Positions 26,501 through 37,100 of a stretch of 64,000 nt of DNA are shown one piece after another; positions within the stretch are counted from its first letter, which is position 1; each line of letters begins with the position of its first letter. The position numbers and the translations under genes were made by a program. The notes below the pieces were generated by a model. The model searched no databases. It was not told the DNA's origin and worked only from the letters and a program-made list of their open reading frames with translations. Origin of the DNA: Taishania sp037189645 (GTDB lineage: Bacteria > Bacteroidota > Bacteroidia > Flavobacteriales_D > Crocinitomicaceae); NCBI GenBank assembly GCA_037189645.1, contig JBBCIY010000008.1:124001-188000 (forward strand). The letters are read 5' to 3'.

Positions 26501-29500
26501 AACTTTGAGCACATTACCGCTCACCAGATCATACTCATAGCGCATCAATCTGAAGTGTTGATTTCTGAAATCTGCAGGTGCGATTTTATTGACCTGGATC
26601 AGCTGCTGCACATTTCCGTGAACATCGTAATCATAAAACGATCCTGTCTGATAAGAGCTATTATCATCCGGAGCAGAAGGGTTGAGTGAATTGAAATAGA
26701 GTACGCCTGTTATTCTGTTCCTATTGGTTTGAGCAGAATAGTTCTGTCCGTACCATCCAAACAACGAAGATACGCTTACTACTACTGGGGAAAGTCCCTG
26801 AAAGCGAACAACCTGTATAGAAGCCGGAAGCCTGTCATAAATAGTACGGGTTACTTCAGTCCTGTTTGTTGATAAATTATTGGGGAAATTACTCTGATTA
26901 ACAGCATCACTTTCTCCCATACTGCTATGAAGCCTTCCTCCTTCGCTGATCCAATAGCCGGAAAGTCCCATTTCGCCTGCTTCAATTACCCTTCCAAGTT
27001 CATCATAACGAGTATAGCTGAAACGATTTGCACTATTCTGCTTGGCATTCTGGCTCATTATCAACCGCCCCAGTTTGTCATAAGCAAACCGGATTTCACC
27101 TCCATCCGGTGTTTTTTGGTATACCAGCTGGCTTAAAGAATTATAATTGTAGGTAGTCTCCAAAGTATGATTCGGTGCCAGGTTACTATTGACGGTAGTA
27201 TACGGATTTAGCTGACGATGAGCATTGATCTCCGCATTGGTTGCACCTATATTTCCACCTGCATTCACAATGGGCGTTTCAACAACCGGCTGTGAACCTG
27301 TATTATACGAATACTCAAACCGGTCTACTCCTTTAGGAGGAACCGTTTGTACCAGATTTCCCGCACGATCGTAATAATACAGGGTATAATGGTATTCCTT
27401 ATTATCGTGGAATTCATAGAAATTTTCTATAACGCTGTTAATCGCACCTTCCACATAAGCCTGTATAAATGTCTTTTCCATCTGCACCAGGTATATTTCG
27501 TGCTGGTTGAAAACATTCATACTGTCAACACTATTTTCCCACTGGGCACAAGGAAATTCTACCTGAGGCTGAGGGAAATATCCTCCCCGCTTAACCGACG
27601 GACAGATTGTGAAGATACTGAGATAAACCTGCCCAACATATTCATTCCAGGTTAGATAAGATGCCGAAGCCGGGTTCGCATAATCTGGATATCCCGAAAG
27701 TGTATTGTAATACGCTGTGACAGCAGCTGAAAGTTTTGTGTTTGAATAACCGATCGGTGTGGAACCAAACTCATAAATCGAAAGGAAATTAGGATCTTCC
27801 GTCGAAGTGATCCCCATTGTAATAATATAATTCTGATAGGCACCTGCAATGTATGCATAAGCAGATTGGCAGAAATTTGCTTCTGTTCCTATGTATTCAT
27901 TCTGTAAAATAGCAGCTTCATCATATCCCGGTTCATCCGGAACAAGATCTCCTGAAAACCGAGTCTCCATAAATGCCTTATAGGTATCATAAGCACTTGT
28001 ACAACTCACAGGAAGCTCTGCTGCCGGGAAACATCCATCACACGGGGGGAGTTGGATACATGAGAGCATTCCTGTAGCTGTATATGTTACCTGATTACTC
28101 AAGGTTACAGTACAGGTAAACGCAGTCGCCGTTTCATTGAGCTCCAAATTACTTATAGAAGCAATCGCTTCGCTCCCATTCAATGCTTCATTACAAAAGG
28201 AAAAGGAAATACAGCTTTGTGGCGAAACAAATTTTGCTACTCCTCCCCAGTTATATCCATAAGTAAAACAATCATTCTCAAATGTTATAGCATGGTTTAC
28301 AATCTGAGGATTCGTGACAAAAAGGTATTCTTCCATGTCCATTAATGCCTGTGGCTGCGTGTTATTCGGATTGGAAACGCCAACCAGCTCATTTAACAAC
28401 TCCTCAATCAAAGATTGTAGTTCATTTACCTGCTCTTCCTGGCAAGGGCAACTGAAATCCAGTTGGGAAGGAAAAGATTCAATTGTATAGGCATGATTAC
28501 CACTTTCATTGACCATCGTATTGGTAGTATTCGAGGTAATTACTGAAAAATAAGTCGTTTCTCCTACAATATCAAATGAATTAATCAACACAGACCCGGA
28601 TGGTGGTATGAATCCGATATAATAGGTCATTGCCCCGCTGGAAAATGTTCCTGCAGATCCTGTCCAGGTTACTCCTGATCCCGGGCCAAAGAAAGTTGAT
28701 AAGATACTGTTCTCGTATTCAGGATATCCCGTAAGCGGGGTTATTGTGGTCAGCAAGTCTCCGTCTAAACTCAATCGCTGAAGAAACGCCAGCATCGCAG
28801 CTTCGAAGGCTTCTTCTTTCTGACATTTCGGATCGTACCGTCCATCACTGTTGGAATAGTCCGCCTGGCATCCATTCAGGTTAAGACTGTTAAGATTATC
28901 ATATGTCACGACCACTTCCTCAGTATTGGAGGGATTGTTCCCTACTGTAAGAACAACACTAACTGCTGTTGAGGAAGGATGAGGGTAACTTTGCCCGACA
29001 TTAAAAACCTGCCATCCAGTCCCATAGGAAGACCAGCTGTAACCGACAGGAGAAGGGATAACAATCGTTACTTCGGAACCCGATACATTCAGATTATTCC
29101 ATTGCTCCTGAAATTTTATTTCCAGATTGCTGCCATTGATACTACCGGTGACAGTCATTCCCGAACCATCTGTTAAATTGGCAGGATCGGGAATAGGGTA
29201 ATTACCTGACGTAGTCATTGCGGCAAAAAGATCCGGAACCAATTCATCGACATCAGTCATGCTTGTTCCTGACATGAATGTACCTGTAGTCAACAAAGCA
29301 TTTAACAAGCGCTCCATATCCACCGTTAACGGACACAATCCCGTCTGTCTCCACTGCTCATAATCTGCATGTACCGATAGTTCATTGATAACCGCTGCAT
29401 CGGGGGTTCCTGAATTATAGAGAGCATCAATACGCACAATACGATTCTGCTTCGGATTATATGCTGCCTGGCAACCTTCCACAGGGAAGCTAAAAGTTCC

Positions 29501-32500
29501 TCCAAGATCAAGCACAGCAACAGCTGTCAATACCACTTCATCATAATAAGCGCTATGCTGAAAAGCATTCAGAATTCCAAGGCTAAAGTCGGCCGGTCCG
29601 ATACACCCGTTGAAAAAACCTCCATCCAGGCTATACAGATCCATCAAATATTGATTGATTATCGCTTTGTAAGAAAGGTAATAAGACTTATACAGCTGCC
29701 AAATCATATCAGCATCCTGTGGATAATACGACAGTACATCAGTCCAGTTACTGATATTCGTATTAATTGTGTTGTTAACATTTATACCAAAATTATTTCC
29801 GTAAACAACAGTTTTAACAGCGTAGTGCAACATAGAAAGCCCGCTTCCCTTATAATCGGAAAGAGCCTCTGACATAAGGTTATTTTTGAGCACTGTATAG
29901 GAATTCCCCAATGCTGTTAGCTGGTTATGCACAGGATAAGTGATGTGAAAATAGGGATCAATATCCAAAATGGCATTTGTGCTCTGAAAGCTGATGCCAT
30001 ACACATTATCATCAGCCAGTTCATAAGTAGTGATTTCATTTTTCAAGACAGCGTCAAAATATTCACTTGACCAGTTAAGAGGAGTCCCTGTTGTGGGTAC
30101 CTGGTATTCAGTGGTACAGATTTCCTGGACATAGGAATACAACGCATACTCAGGGTGATAAGGCAATAAAGAGGTCGCCCAACTATCTTTGAACCGGTCT
30201 GCAAAATCAAGATGGCTCAACAAATCCGTAGGGGCAACTTCATAGATTCCCTGGGCATACCCGTTGGAAGCAGCCGGATCAACAGTAGCCAATAAAGGTG
30301 GTGAATAAGTACTTCCATTATAGAATACCTCTACCTGGGAAGGTGTACCGTCTTCATCATAATAAACCGGAGATCTCCAGTTTCCGGAAAGATCATTCGG
30401 AATCCGGTAAACACTCAGCATATCAGCATTGGAAAGATCTCCGTACTGTCCTCCGGGATAAAGATCAATAAGCATCATTCCTGTATACACATCGCAGGAA
30501 ATAACCGGAGCACACGGCGCACGGCATTCATCCAGTAAAGCGACATATTCCAGTTGAAGATCTGCCTCTTCCTGTGAAGTAAAAGTAGCAGGAGGAACTA
30601 CCGTGGCTGTTTCATCAATTCTATTCAGATCTTTTGCACGACGAAGCATAAAATCAGTTGCGGTTCCTAATGCAGAAGCGCATTCCTCACAACCATTCTC
30701 TTCACATTCAGAAGGGGTATAAACGAATTGTGAACTATCAAGCAAACACGGATTCGCATCACTCAAATAATGAGCTGTGTAATATTCCAGAGCTTCCTCA
30801 TTCACTGTTAGCTTTTTATGCAGGGTATAAGTTCCCTGCTCAAGAAACAGGTTCTCAAAAGCCACACTTAACTGGTCGCCGATTGTTGAATTTACTGCCT
30901 GGATCCCGACAATATGTTCGTAGGACTGTGAAAAAAGTTCCTGGCCACAGTCATCCATCAGACTGATCGTCAGGTCATACACATACGGATAAGATACCCC
31001 GGCAACCTCATCACACGATTCTTCATATACATCTGTTGTAACATCATAGTAAAAGTTATACTCCGTATTATCAGTAGCAACTCCTATCTGTGTATTGAGT
31101 CTCAGTCCATCATTCAATGCTCCGAAACGACCTGTCGTAAACCGTTCGTTATTATCTTCTTCCGTATCCTGATCCAGGCTGTTTTGTTTGTTTAACAAAT
31201 TATTCGCAATAATTCCATGATAGGGATTGCTCGATTCCGAATTCAGGCTTTCCAGATTTGCAGGGCTGTTGCCTGCAAGCCCCGTCGCCACTACTCTCCC
31301 CTGTTCATCTATATAGCTCACGCTTACCTGCCCATTGGCATCTACTACCAGATTTTTCTTATAACGGCTGTTATAACCTATTTTGTAACCAAACAACCGA
31401 TTCAATTCTTCCTGGCTGGGCTGGAGGTAAAAATATTCCGTTTCATTGCCGGATCCTACCTGGTGAACGCTCCCCACCCCTCCCTGGCGACGGATTCGGC
31501 CAGTATTATCCGGTGTATATTCAACCTGGACAAACGGATAGTCATTCGATTCCGGGACATATTGCTGCCAATCCGTATCTCCTGTGTGACCGTGTGCGGA
31601 ATAATACAATCCTGCTCCAACCTGGTCATCCACAGGATCTGCTGATACCACAGAACATTCTTCCACTGTGCTTTCCCAGTCAAAATTGTGATGACTGTAT
31701 GAGTTCTGATTACCATCAAGATTCAGTGAAGGATAATACCGGATAGAAGGATTATCAAGCGGGACGGGTAGCATTTGGATCACTCCACGCCCTTCATTAT
31801 CGTAAATCGTTTCCTCTGCAACCGACTGATTTTTTGAATTCATACGGGTAACTGTCTGTCTTCCTCGTAATGAACCATCAAAATAACTCACAACCTCTTT
31901 TTTCTTCCCATCCTCAGCATACACAGCCTGATATTGCCAGTTTCTTGCTCCCTCATGAGATGTTGTAATAGTAATAACATCCGGCCAGTCAGAAACTACG
32001 TTTTTTACAATTCCATTGTTGCTGCTCCATTCACCATATTTTTCCTTTTCCGGACTGTCCAGCCACCTTCCTACGGGGCGCACTCTGACAATAAGATAAC
32101 CTTTTGCAAACACCTGGGGAATCCGGTAACTCTGAAAAGCTGTGCGTATTCGCGTACTGTTGTTCTTAAATTCTCTTTCTTTCAATGTGATAAGATTAGA
32201 AGTGACAGGGGGCATTCCTATTACCTTATGATAGTTATCTACCCATGTCCATTCCAGGTCATAAGCTTCAGCTCCAGCTACATAATTCCAGTTAATCAGG
32301 ATATCGTTTGTAACTGCCGTCGTTGCATTTCCGGTTGTCGTATTGGCAATGTTTCCCTGGGAATCATACTCCAGGAACTGTATTCCTAATTGAGGAACAG
32401 CCATACTCAACTCATAATATCTCTCAGCACTATACCCCACTTCCAGAAAGATAAATTCAGGAAAATGCAGCATAGAAAGCTGATTCATCGTCGAAAGGTT

Positions 32501-32935
32501 AATACTCCAAAGATTTAATACCTCTACTTTTACCTTATGAATACCATTCATCCGGTAATCCGCTGCATCAATGTTTACATTAGTACCTCCGGCATAACTT
32601 TGTATCTCAATTGTTTCTGTAATACTCGCCAGCGCTCCACCGGAATTATTATATGGTGTGATTTTCAGCTCCGCCTTAAAAGCCATATTACCGGACTGAT
32701 GAGGGAGGTTTGTTCCGTCAATAAACCCTATACGCACATATGATAAGCTCCTTACGTCTGTAAAAACACCCGAAAGAAGTTCTGAAAACTCTCCGTCTTC
32801 CATATTCAACACTAATCCAGGATGGATATTTCCCCCTTCTCTCCGGATATTCCAGTTAACTTCTGCCGAAAAAAGGTGCGAGGAGCTGAAAAGCGTCCAT
32901 AAAACAAATAGTAGATTCAATCGTTTCATTGTCAT
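23561..32935 (-). CDS. Giant secreted RHS/TcC-like protein with LamG insert and LysM-hydrophobic tip
   Basis: I choose the ATG at 32935 (3124 aa; another ATG is at 32929, and a TTG at 32947 is less likely). A signal peptide ends at about HLFSA. An Ig/Fn3-like region (about 200-320) and a long Bacteroidota-type RHS-associated N-terminal half follow, including Cys-rich stretches such as CEENGCEECA. YD/RHS repeats begin near 1850 (YYYDRAGNLVQTV) and continue with YDKLGRLI, YDELGRVIEAGEMG and YEYDLVSGNVLKV. The RHS-associated core runs from HLGNVLQVITD to YALNGNNPVWFIDPNG. A LamG domain of about 208 residues (2558-2766) sits within that core. After DPNGAD a 257-residue variable tip carries LysM and hydrophobic, Gly-rich segments. 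RHS shells enclose toxic C-termini in known Tc and Rhs systems; the toxic activity here is inferred. Confidence 0.9.
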   Translation of the reverse strand: MTMKRLNLLFVLWTLFSSSHLFSAEVNWNIRREGGNIHPGLVLNMEDGEFSELLSGVFTDVRSLSYVRIGFIDGTNLPHQSGNMAFKAELKITPYNNSGGALASITETIEIQSYAGGTNVNIDAADYRMNGIHKVKVEVLNLWSINLSTMNQLSMLHFPEFIFLEVGYSAERYYELSMAVPQLGIQFLEYDSQGNIANTTTGNATTAVTNDILINWNYVAGAEAYDLEWTWVDNYHKVIGMPPVTSNLITLKEREFKNNSTRIRTAFQSYRIPQVFAKGYLIVRVRPVGRWLDSPEKEKYGEWSSNNGIVKNVVSDWPDVITITTSHEGARNWQYQAVYAEDGKKKEVVSYFDGSLRGRQTVTRMNSKNQSVAEETIYDNEGRGVIQMLPVPLDNPSIRYYPSLNLDGNQNSYSHHNFDWESTVEECSVVSADPVDDQVGAGLYYSAHGHTGDTDWQQYVPESNDYPFVQVEYTPDNTGRIRRQGGVGSVHQVGSGNETEYFYLQPSQEELNRLFGYKIGYNSRYKKNLVVDANGQVSVSYIDEQGRVVATGLAGNSPANLESLNSESSNPYHGIIANNLLNKQNSLDQDTEEDNNERFTTGRFGALNDGLRLNTQIGVATDNTEYNFYYDVTTDVYEESCDEVAGVSYPYVYDLTISLMDDCGQELFSQSYEHIVGIQAVNSTIGDQLSVAFENLFLEQGTYTLHKKLTVNEEALEYYTAHYLSDANPCLLDSSQFVYTPSECEENGCEECASALGTATDFMLRRAKDLNRIDETATVVPPATFTSQEEADLQLEYVALLDECRAPCAPVISCDVYTGMMLIDLYPGGQYGDLSNADMLSVYRIPNDLSGNWRSPVYYDEDGTPSQVEVFYNGSTYSPPLLATVDPAASNGYAQGIYEVAPTDLLSHLDFADRFKDSWATSLLPYHPEYALYSYVQEICTTEYQVPTTGTPLNWSSEYFDAVLKNEITTYELADDNVYGISFQSTNAILDIDPYFHITYPVHNQLTALGNSYTVLKNNLMSEALSDYKGSGLSMLHYAVKTVVYGNNFGINVNNTINTNISNWTDVLSYYPQDADMIWQLYKSYYLSYKAIINQYLMDLYSLDGGFFNGCIGPADFSLGILNAFQHSAYYDEVVLTAVAVLDLGGTFSFPVEGCQAAYNPKQNRIVRIDALYNSGTPDAAVINELSVHADYEQWRQTGLCPLTVDMERLLNALLTTGTFMSGTSMTDVDELVPDLFAAMTTSGNYPIPDPANLTDGSGMTVTGSINGSNLEIKFQEQWNNLNVSGSEVTIVIPSPVGYSWSSYGTGWQVFNVGQSYPHPSSTAVSVVLTVGNNPSNTEEVVVTYDNLNSLNLNGCQADYSNSDGRYDPKCQKEEAFEAAMLAFLQRLSLDGDLLTTITPLTGYPEYENSILSTFFGPGSGVTWTGSAGTFSSGAMTYYIGFIPPSGSVLINSFDIVGETTYFSVITSNTTNTMVNESGNHAYTIESFPSQLDFSCPCQEEQVNELQSLIEELLNELVGVSNPNNTQPQALMDMEEYLFVTNPQIVNHAITFENDCFTYGYNWGGVAKFVSPQSCISFSFCNEALNGSEAIASISNLELNETATAFTCTVTLSNQVTYTATGMLSCIQLPPCDGCFPAAELPVSCTSAYDTYKAFMETRFSGDLVPDEPGYDEAAILQNEYIGTEANFCQSAYAYIAGAYQNYIITMGITSTEDPNFLSIYEFGSTPIGYSNTKLSAAVTAYYNTLSGYPDYANPASASYLTWNEYVGQVYLSIFTICPSVKRGGYFPQPQVEFPCAQWENSVDSMNVFNQHEIYLVQMEKTFIQAYVEGAINSVIENFYEFHDNKEYHYTLYYYDRAGNLVQTVPPKGVDRFEYSYNTGSQPVVETPIVNAGGNIGATNAEINAHRQLNPYTTVNSNLAPNHTLETTYNYNSLSQLVYQKTPDGGEIRFAYDKLGRLIMSQNAKQNSANRFSYTRYDELGRVIEAGEMGLSGYWISEGGRLHSSMGESDAVNQSNFPNNLSTNRTEVTRTIYDRLPASIQVVRFQGLSPVVVSVSSLFGWYGQNYSAQTNRNRITGVLYFNSLNPSAPDDNSSYQTGSFYDYDVHGNVQQLIQVNKIAPADFRNQHFRLMRYEYDLVSGNVLKVIYQPGRQDQFMHRYSYDDDNRVTITETSKDGFVWEKDAKYFYYDHGPLARTELGEKKVQALDYAYTIQGWIKSVNGEEVSEQTMMGSDGKKTVVNSQVGRDVFGYSLSYYNGDYQAANTAMLNYTLSGDPNLGAGLYSGNIRSMHTAISDDTEAALGTHQTNYTYDQLNRIKSMTGYNRTLSVSHNLSGYKSSYSFDENGNLQTLKRHVGGSGIPMDIFEYYYNAGTNQLNWVNDLAGASLFSNVDIDNSMNADNYSYDAIGQLVKDVDEGIDNILWTVTNKVKQINYTDGRVIYFYYDGMGNRTVKEYFDGNHHHTTYYVHDAQGNVMSVYSANDDDDNIYLRERNIYGSSRLGQEQLNLEMFPISYNNEGLVINEVGDKRYELSNHLGNVLQVITDSKIGRTENIQRYYGKFDGVNDRAISATFSADLSNEVTLEAWIRTTTPPVSGSVGIASQIIYVGLQKGVHLNLFSNGRVNFDGRHGTVTSYSSGQSVTAVNDGQWHHIAGTVKIGTNTTTWKIYVDGILENSTTYAVTGSFSGLDAPFYVGARPVGYYFNGDIREVSYWNVERSATQIQQDKSTIFQGTEPNLKGYWCFSDNLNPTDDASTGNHNLSLQGAVFGSEIVPSRYYTADIKIYSDYYPYGMQMPGKHESDGDYRYGFNGYESDDEMKGTKNSYTTQFRQYDPRLGRWLTKDPVFKPQESPYALNGNNPVWFIDPNGADSAKVGGAWFWKVEKGDTYYSVGKRTGTDYQELQKINSQDAKSLKVGSLLSLSKAKTPTNSNQPTKSSSSTTPISNWVWDMLEEIPTTELSLSALAIEKLGGLEKAKKLLESGKFQVQYKGETKTWSINFNGNQYVDAEFVKSSKVRAMDINSTKTSALKVVKTGGVILNFIGIAVTAHTAYTEITTNGSISIETGADAFFGVVGFCGPVGTAVSATYFLLKPAVQWIHGAAIKSGATLDHYGNVSYEEMWELFKSGW
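23564..24334 (-). other. Variable C-terminal tip of the RHS protein
   Basis: This part encodes residues 2868-3124. It starts just after the DPNG terminus of the RHS core. A LysM-like module comes first (WKVEKGDTYYSVGKRTGTDY, then KINSQDAKSLKVGSLLSL), then a Ser/Thr-rich linker. An amphipathic region follows and includes KLGGLEKAKKLLESGKFQVQ. Two hydrophobic Gly-rich segments (KTGGVILNFIGIAVTAHTAY and FFGVVGFCGPVGTAVSATYF) precede a short soluble end. No nuclease or deaminase motif was seen. The hydrophobic segments suggest a membrane-acting tip, but this is inference. Confidence 0.6.
24640..25264 (-). other. LamG domain inserted in the RHS core
   Basis: About 208 residues, from KFDGVNDRAISATFSADLSN to the ASTGNHNLSLQGAVFG region, match the LamG/concanavalin-A-like layout: VTLEAWIRT, QWHHIAGTVK, KIYVDGIL, FYVGARP, FNGDIREVSYWNVERS. 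It separates ELSNHLGNVLQVITD from DYYPYGMQMPG, which are normally about 20-30 residues apart in RHS cores. LamG domains bind glycans or proteins. Confidence 0.8.
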
Positions 32936-32978
32936 TTCTTTATTCAATCATTTTGGAACTTTATACCTGTAGACGTAC

Positions 32979-34112
32979 TTATTGCTCCACTTTAGGGTTA
33001 CTGCTTCTGGTCTCCTGGATGGTCATAACGCCCCTGTTTGTCTCTTTTTTAATTCGTACCAGCTGCCCTTCTTTATCATACTCGTAAAAGGTAGCATAAT
33101 TGTTATCATCCAGTTCAGCTGCCAGCCACAATGTTTCCGGGTCATAAACATACGATTTCATGCTTGCATTGAAAGGATGCACCCGGATATCGTCGAAGTA
33201 ACATTCTATCGACGGATGATCATTGGAAAGATGAATATCCATATCCGTTGTTCCTGCAGGGATAGTAAACTCACCGATAATACGCTGCCAGCCATCCACA
33301 ATATCCCCGGAGGGATAAAACTGGTATGAAGCGCTGCCAGGTCCGAAAAACTCCAGCTCAATATATGCATTATCGTAATTTTTCACCTGGGTAGGCTGGT
33401 TCTCTTTTACCCAGGCGCTAATCAGATAATTTCCCTGTGGAAGAGGAGAAAAATTACTGCAGCATTCGGGTTCTGCTACTGTAATGGTTGCACTGCAAGA
33501 TGTTGAACAAAAAGGGCCGGTATGGTAGCCTGCTGTTATAGTTAACGTAACTGTATACTGTCCCGGAGCTGCATAAATATGACTAAACGTCTGGCCATTT
33601 GTCAGAATTCCATAAGTATCAACCGTACCATCTCCATAATCAATTTCAGACCAGTTATAAACACCGCCGGAATAGTTTCCTCCAACATATTCCACTTCTA
33701 TCTCTAATTCATTATTCGGAGCTACGGTCAATGCAATACAATTATCTCCTATTCCGAATAAAGGATCGGAAGCAAGGTACTCGAATGTAGTTGTATAATT
33801 AGTTGAAAACCATTGTCCAGAATAATATGTATACCATGTGGCAGTCACCGTATAGGTTCCCGTTTGAGAATACTGATGGTGTACGTCTGTTAATTGATCA
33901 TATTGAATAAAAACAGGTGAATTATCTCCAAAATCCCACTCCGTATATGAATTTTCTTCCAGCGGAAGAAAATCTAAGCGAAATATACCTTCTCCCCCGC
34001 ATGTATTCCAGCTAATAATGACCGGAAGGGGAGTATTGGCACTAACATCAAGCATTGTTAATGCAAAAAATAACATGATAAACAATCGCACAATTCCTGA
34101 TTTATTTTTCAT
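32979..34112 (-). CDS. Secreted PKD protein ending in an RHS-type YD segment
   Basis: The 377-residue protein has a signal peptide (hydrophobic about 9-24, cleavage near DVSANT). It has two PKD-like domains (YTEWDFGDNSPVF at about 57, and YGDGTVDTYG at about 158) and a jelly-roll, carbohydrate-binding-like domain (about 225-315: AWVKENQPTQVKNYDNAYIE, ending CYFDDIRVHP). It ends in a YD-type tail: SYVYDPETLWLAAELDDNNY, then YEYDKEGQLVRIKKETNRG and a terminal TIQETRSS stretch. In many Bacteroidota this tail closes the large SpvB/TcB-like protein itself. Here it follows that gene by 20 bases and precedes the RHS gene by 43, as a separately exported piece. The function is presumably structural, in assembly with the two giant neighbours (inference). 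Confidence 0.85.
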   Translation of the reverse strand: MKNKSGIVRLFIMLFFALTMLDVSANTPLPVIISWNTCGGEGIFRLDFLPLEENSYTEWDFGDNSPVFIQYDQLTDVHHQYSQTGTYTVTATWYTYYSGQWFSTNYTTTFEYLASDPLFGIGDNCIALTVAPNNELEIEVEYVGGNYSGGVYNWSEIDYGDGTVDTYGILTNGQTFSHIYAAPGQYTVTLTITAGYHTGPFCSTSCSATITVAEPECCSNFSPLPQGNYLISAWVKENQPTQVKNYDNAYIELEFFGPGSASYQFYPSGDIVDGWQRIIGEFTIPAGTTDMDIHLSNDHPSIECYFDDIRVHPFNASMKSYVYDPETLWLAAELDDNNYATFYEYDKEGQLVRIKKETNRGVMTIQETRSSNPKVEQ

Positions 34113-34132
34113 TCTGTTTTTAATTTATATTG

Positions 34133-37100
34133 TTATTCCTCACAATTTAACTTCTTGCTCAAAGTAACTCTTGAACTCCCTTTCACCCGAAGGCTATGCT
34201 TTCCAGTATGTGCTTCAGTTGAAATCTCTGATAAAGGATTGATCACATTTTTAAAGGTGAAATGGGCACTATGCGGACAACCGTCAAACGTATAATCTTC
34301 GAACCCGTCATAGCCTATTTCATCATACCGGGCATTGGCTCCTACAGCCATTGGAAACATATTATTATAACCGTATTGTGCTGCCGAATGCCTGTTGAGC
34401 GCATCACGGTTTTCCAGTTCAAAACCATAGGGGCTGTAATCGGTAACTGAAGTGACAAAGGTCCAGTCATTCAAATCCTGTATCCAGTTACCGTTACTGT
34501 CAACTTTATACATTGGAGAGAAAGCAGTAAAGAATCCCTGCATACGCGGGGTAACATCATTGTGACGGTTTCTTCCTGTCAGATAGGTACGGGATGTACG
34601 TGTTCTCCATATACCTTTTTCATTCATTCTGTAAGGATTATATATTTCTCCTAATCCTGGAATAGCGCACTCACAAGTGACTGTCCATTCATCAGAATAT
34701 TCCACTGCACCTGCATTGATAATGTACCAGTCATTCCAGCTTTGTGAAACAAATGAGGTGGAACTTAAGGCCGTAATATCATTCCCATTTAAATCCTTGA
34801 GCGGGTTATGTTTCAGTATAATGTTCATGACAGCTGCCGATTGCAGGTTACGTCTTCCTGAACGTGTCACCTCTATTGCTCCTGCCCCTCCATTGACAGG
34901 ATTTCCCAATGCATCAATGAGTGTGAACTGATTGTTTGCAACATCAATATTAGATACCCATGCGATCTGCCCCGTAGCAGACAAGTACAGCTCATCCGCT
35001 TCAAGCAGGTAATCTTCCACATCAGAGATACCATTGAGCGTATACACTCCTCCGCTCACACTGGAAATCGCACCTTCGAATCCGAGGTTCCTGGCCGCCT
35101 GCCCCATTCCGTTATAGTACCAATGTGCAGGATAATTAAATGTATAGTATTTATCATTATACTCATCTACTGTCTCAGTGATCAGGACCTCTCCTGTCTC
35201 AGCGTCCCATGCCAGGTTCTTTGTATATACTGTCGCTCCGGAATCATGGGCAATGGTTTCCTTTAATATCCCGAACGTATTGATCACCTTGGTAGTGGAT
35301 ACGGAACGAAAACGATCCTCAGTTTGCGAATAATCCGGCAAAGGCAGCGGAACCAATGCCGGGAAAGCTGCTACCAGGAAGGTTGCCAGATTGCCGTTAA
35401 CTCCCGGAATACGCGTTTTTGTTTCATTTTCACGGAAATCATTTACAATGTCCACTTCCACACCAATTGTTTTCATTTCAATACTGCCATCAGGATTAAT
35501 AACCTTTACATGATTATTTAGCCGCCCCTTGTTCTGGTCTGGCCCCATAGATGCATTATAAGATGAAATCATGCTATTATTATCGTAGATATATTGAATT
35601 CCTGATATCGGAGCAGTCTGATCTTCTGCATATACCCATTGTGCCTTTTGTTTTCCATTCATGTCATTTAAATGTATGACATATCCCTGGGAGGCTGTAA
35701 AATGCTTTCTGACATTCAAAGAAAGGATATTGTCCAATAGTTCCTTCTTGTCTTCTTCTGACTGTAAAGTCGTCTGGTCTACAATAGTAGGATAATCTTT
35801 CGACGTATAAAATTCAGTCACAACACTTCCGGTACGATGCAGCTTTTTAACCTGATGACCGCTTGCCAACGGCTGCCCTCCTGCAAGGTTTGACACTTTT
35901 ACACGGGAATAGGTAACCTGGGGATTAGGAAAAAATGATTCTCCAAACGGTTTTTCCACATAATTTTCCTCATTTGGGGCTAATAAATGCTTGGTTGCGT
36001 AAAAAACAGGCTGAACAAACGGGTTCTCTTTATTTCCAATGGGCTCGTATGTAGCTACACCGCTCGTATTACCCTCCGTTGTAACATATTCATAACGTTG
36101 CCCATAATGCATTGTCTGATACCCCGATGCACCATTATTCATTTCTTCCCATACATCACTGATCCGGATCTCTTTTACACGGCAGCCTCCTCCCAGCTTC
36201 TTTCCATCAGGCTCCATTAAACGAACCCAGGATTTCCCTTTTATAAAGCACCTACCCACACCCTTTTTCTCCAAAGCTCCATTAGGTCCGGAAAATATTT
36301 CCAGCAAACTGCTCAAAGAAGAAGGAGACAGCAGATCAGTTACTATCGCTTCGATATCATCAGAATCTCCGTTAGGTTGAGCACTATAAACATGATCATT
36401 CAGGTATTTTCTTCCGAAGCTCCAGGTCGCTTTTGAAATCGGGTGCACGTTCTTGTTAACGAGTCCTCCTATACCTCCTTCCTGCTCAACAAGCTTTACG
36501 GGAATACTTAAAAAGTATCCACTCTGTCCATTGACGGTAAAGATTTGTGCATCTCCGCTATATGGTTCCGAATTATTTTGTGGCTCATACTCAAAATATC
36601 CTGAAACGTAATCATATTTTGCATTTGCCTCATTACCTGGAATAGCTCCAAGCTGGGTCATATTCATTAAAAAACGAAAATAAATCGGATTATTTTTCAG
36701 CGTGCTCAAATAGTCAGCAGCAACGGTTCCCGGATCAACCTGTACATAAATGTAAGGTTTCGGCTTATTCACTACAGGAGATTTAAAAAGTTCCGAACTC
36801 AACGTATTTTCATCAAGATCGGCAGCGCTTCCTATTGGAGAAGAGCCGGCTCCCACAACTTTAAACATACGCATAGGTTCCTTGTCCTGAATATAGCCAT
36901 AATCATCCGATTCGTATGCAACCGAGATAATACCACCGGAAGGAAGACCGATTCTGGATAAACACCAAACAGCAGAACGATTATCCTGGATCTCTTGTTC
37001 CTGACTTGTATAAGGAAATTCTGCGGCTGTCAGAGGATCAGTATTACCGCAGTTTCCTATATTTGGCAGGTAATTCCCCCAGGTATCATACCCCTTGATA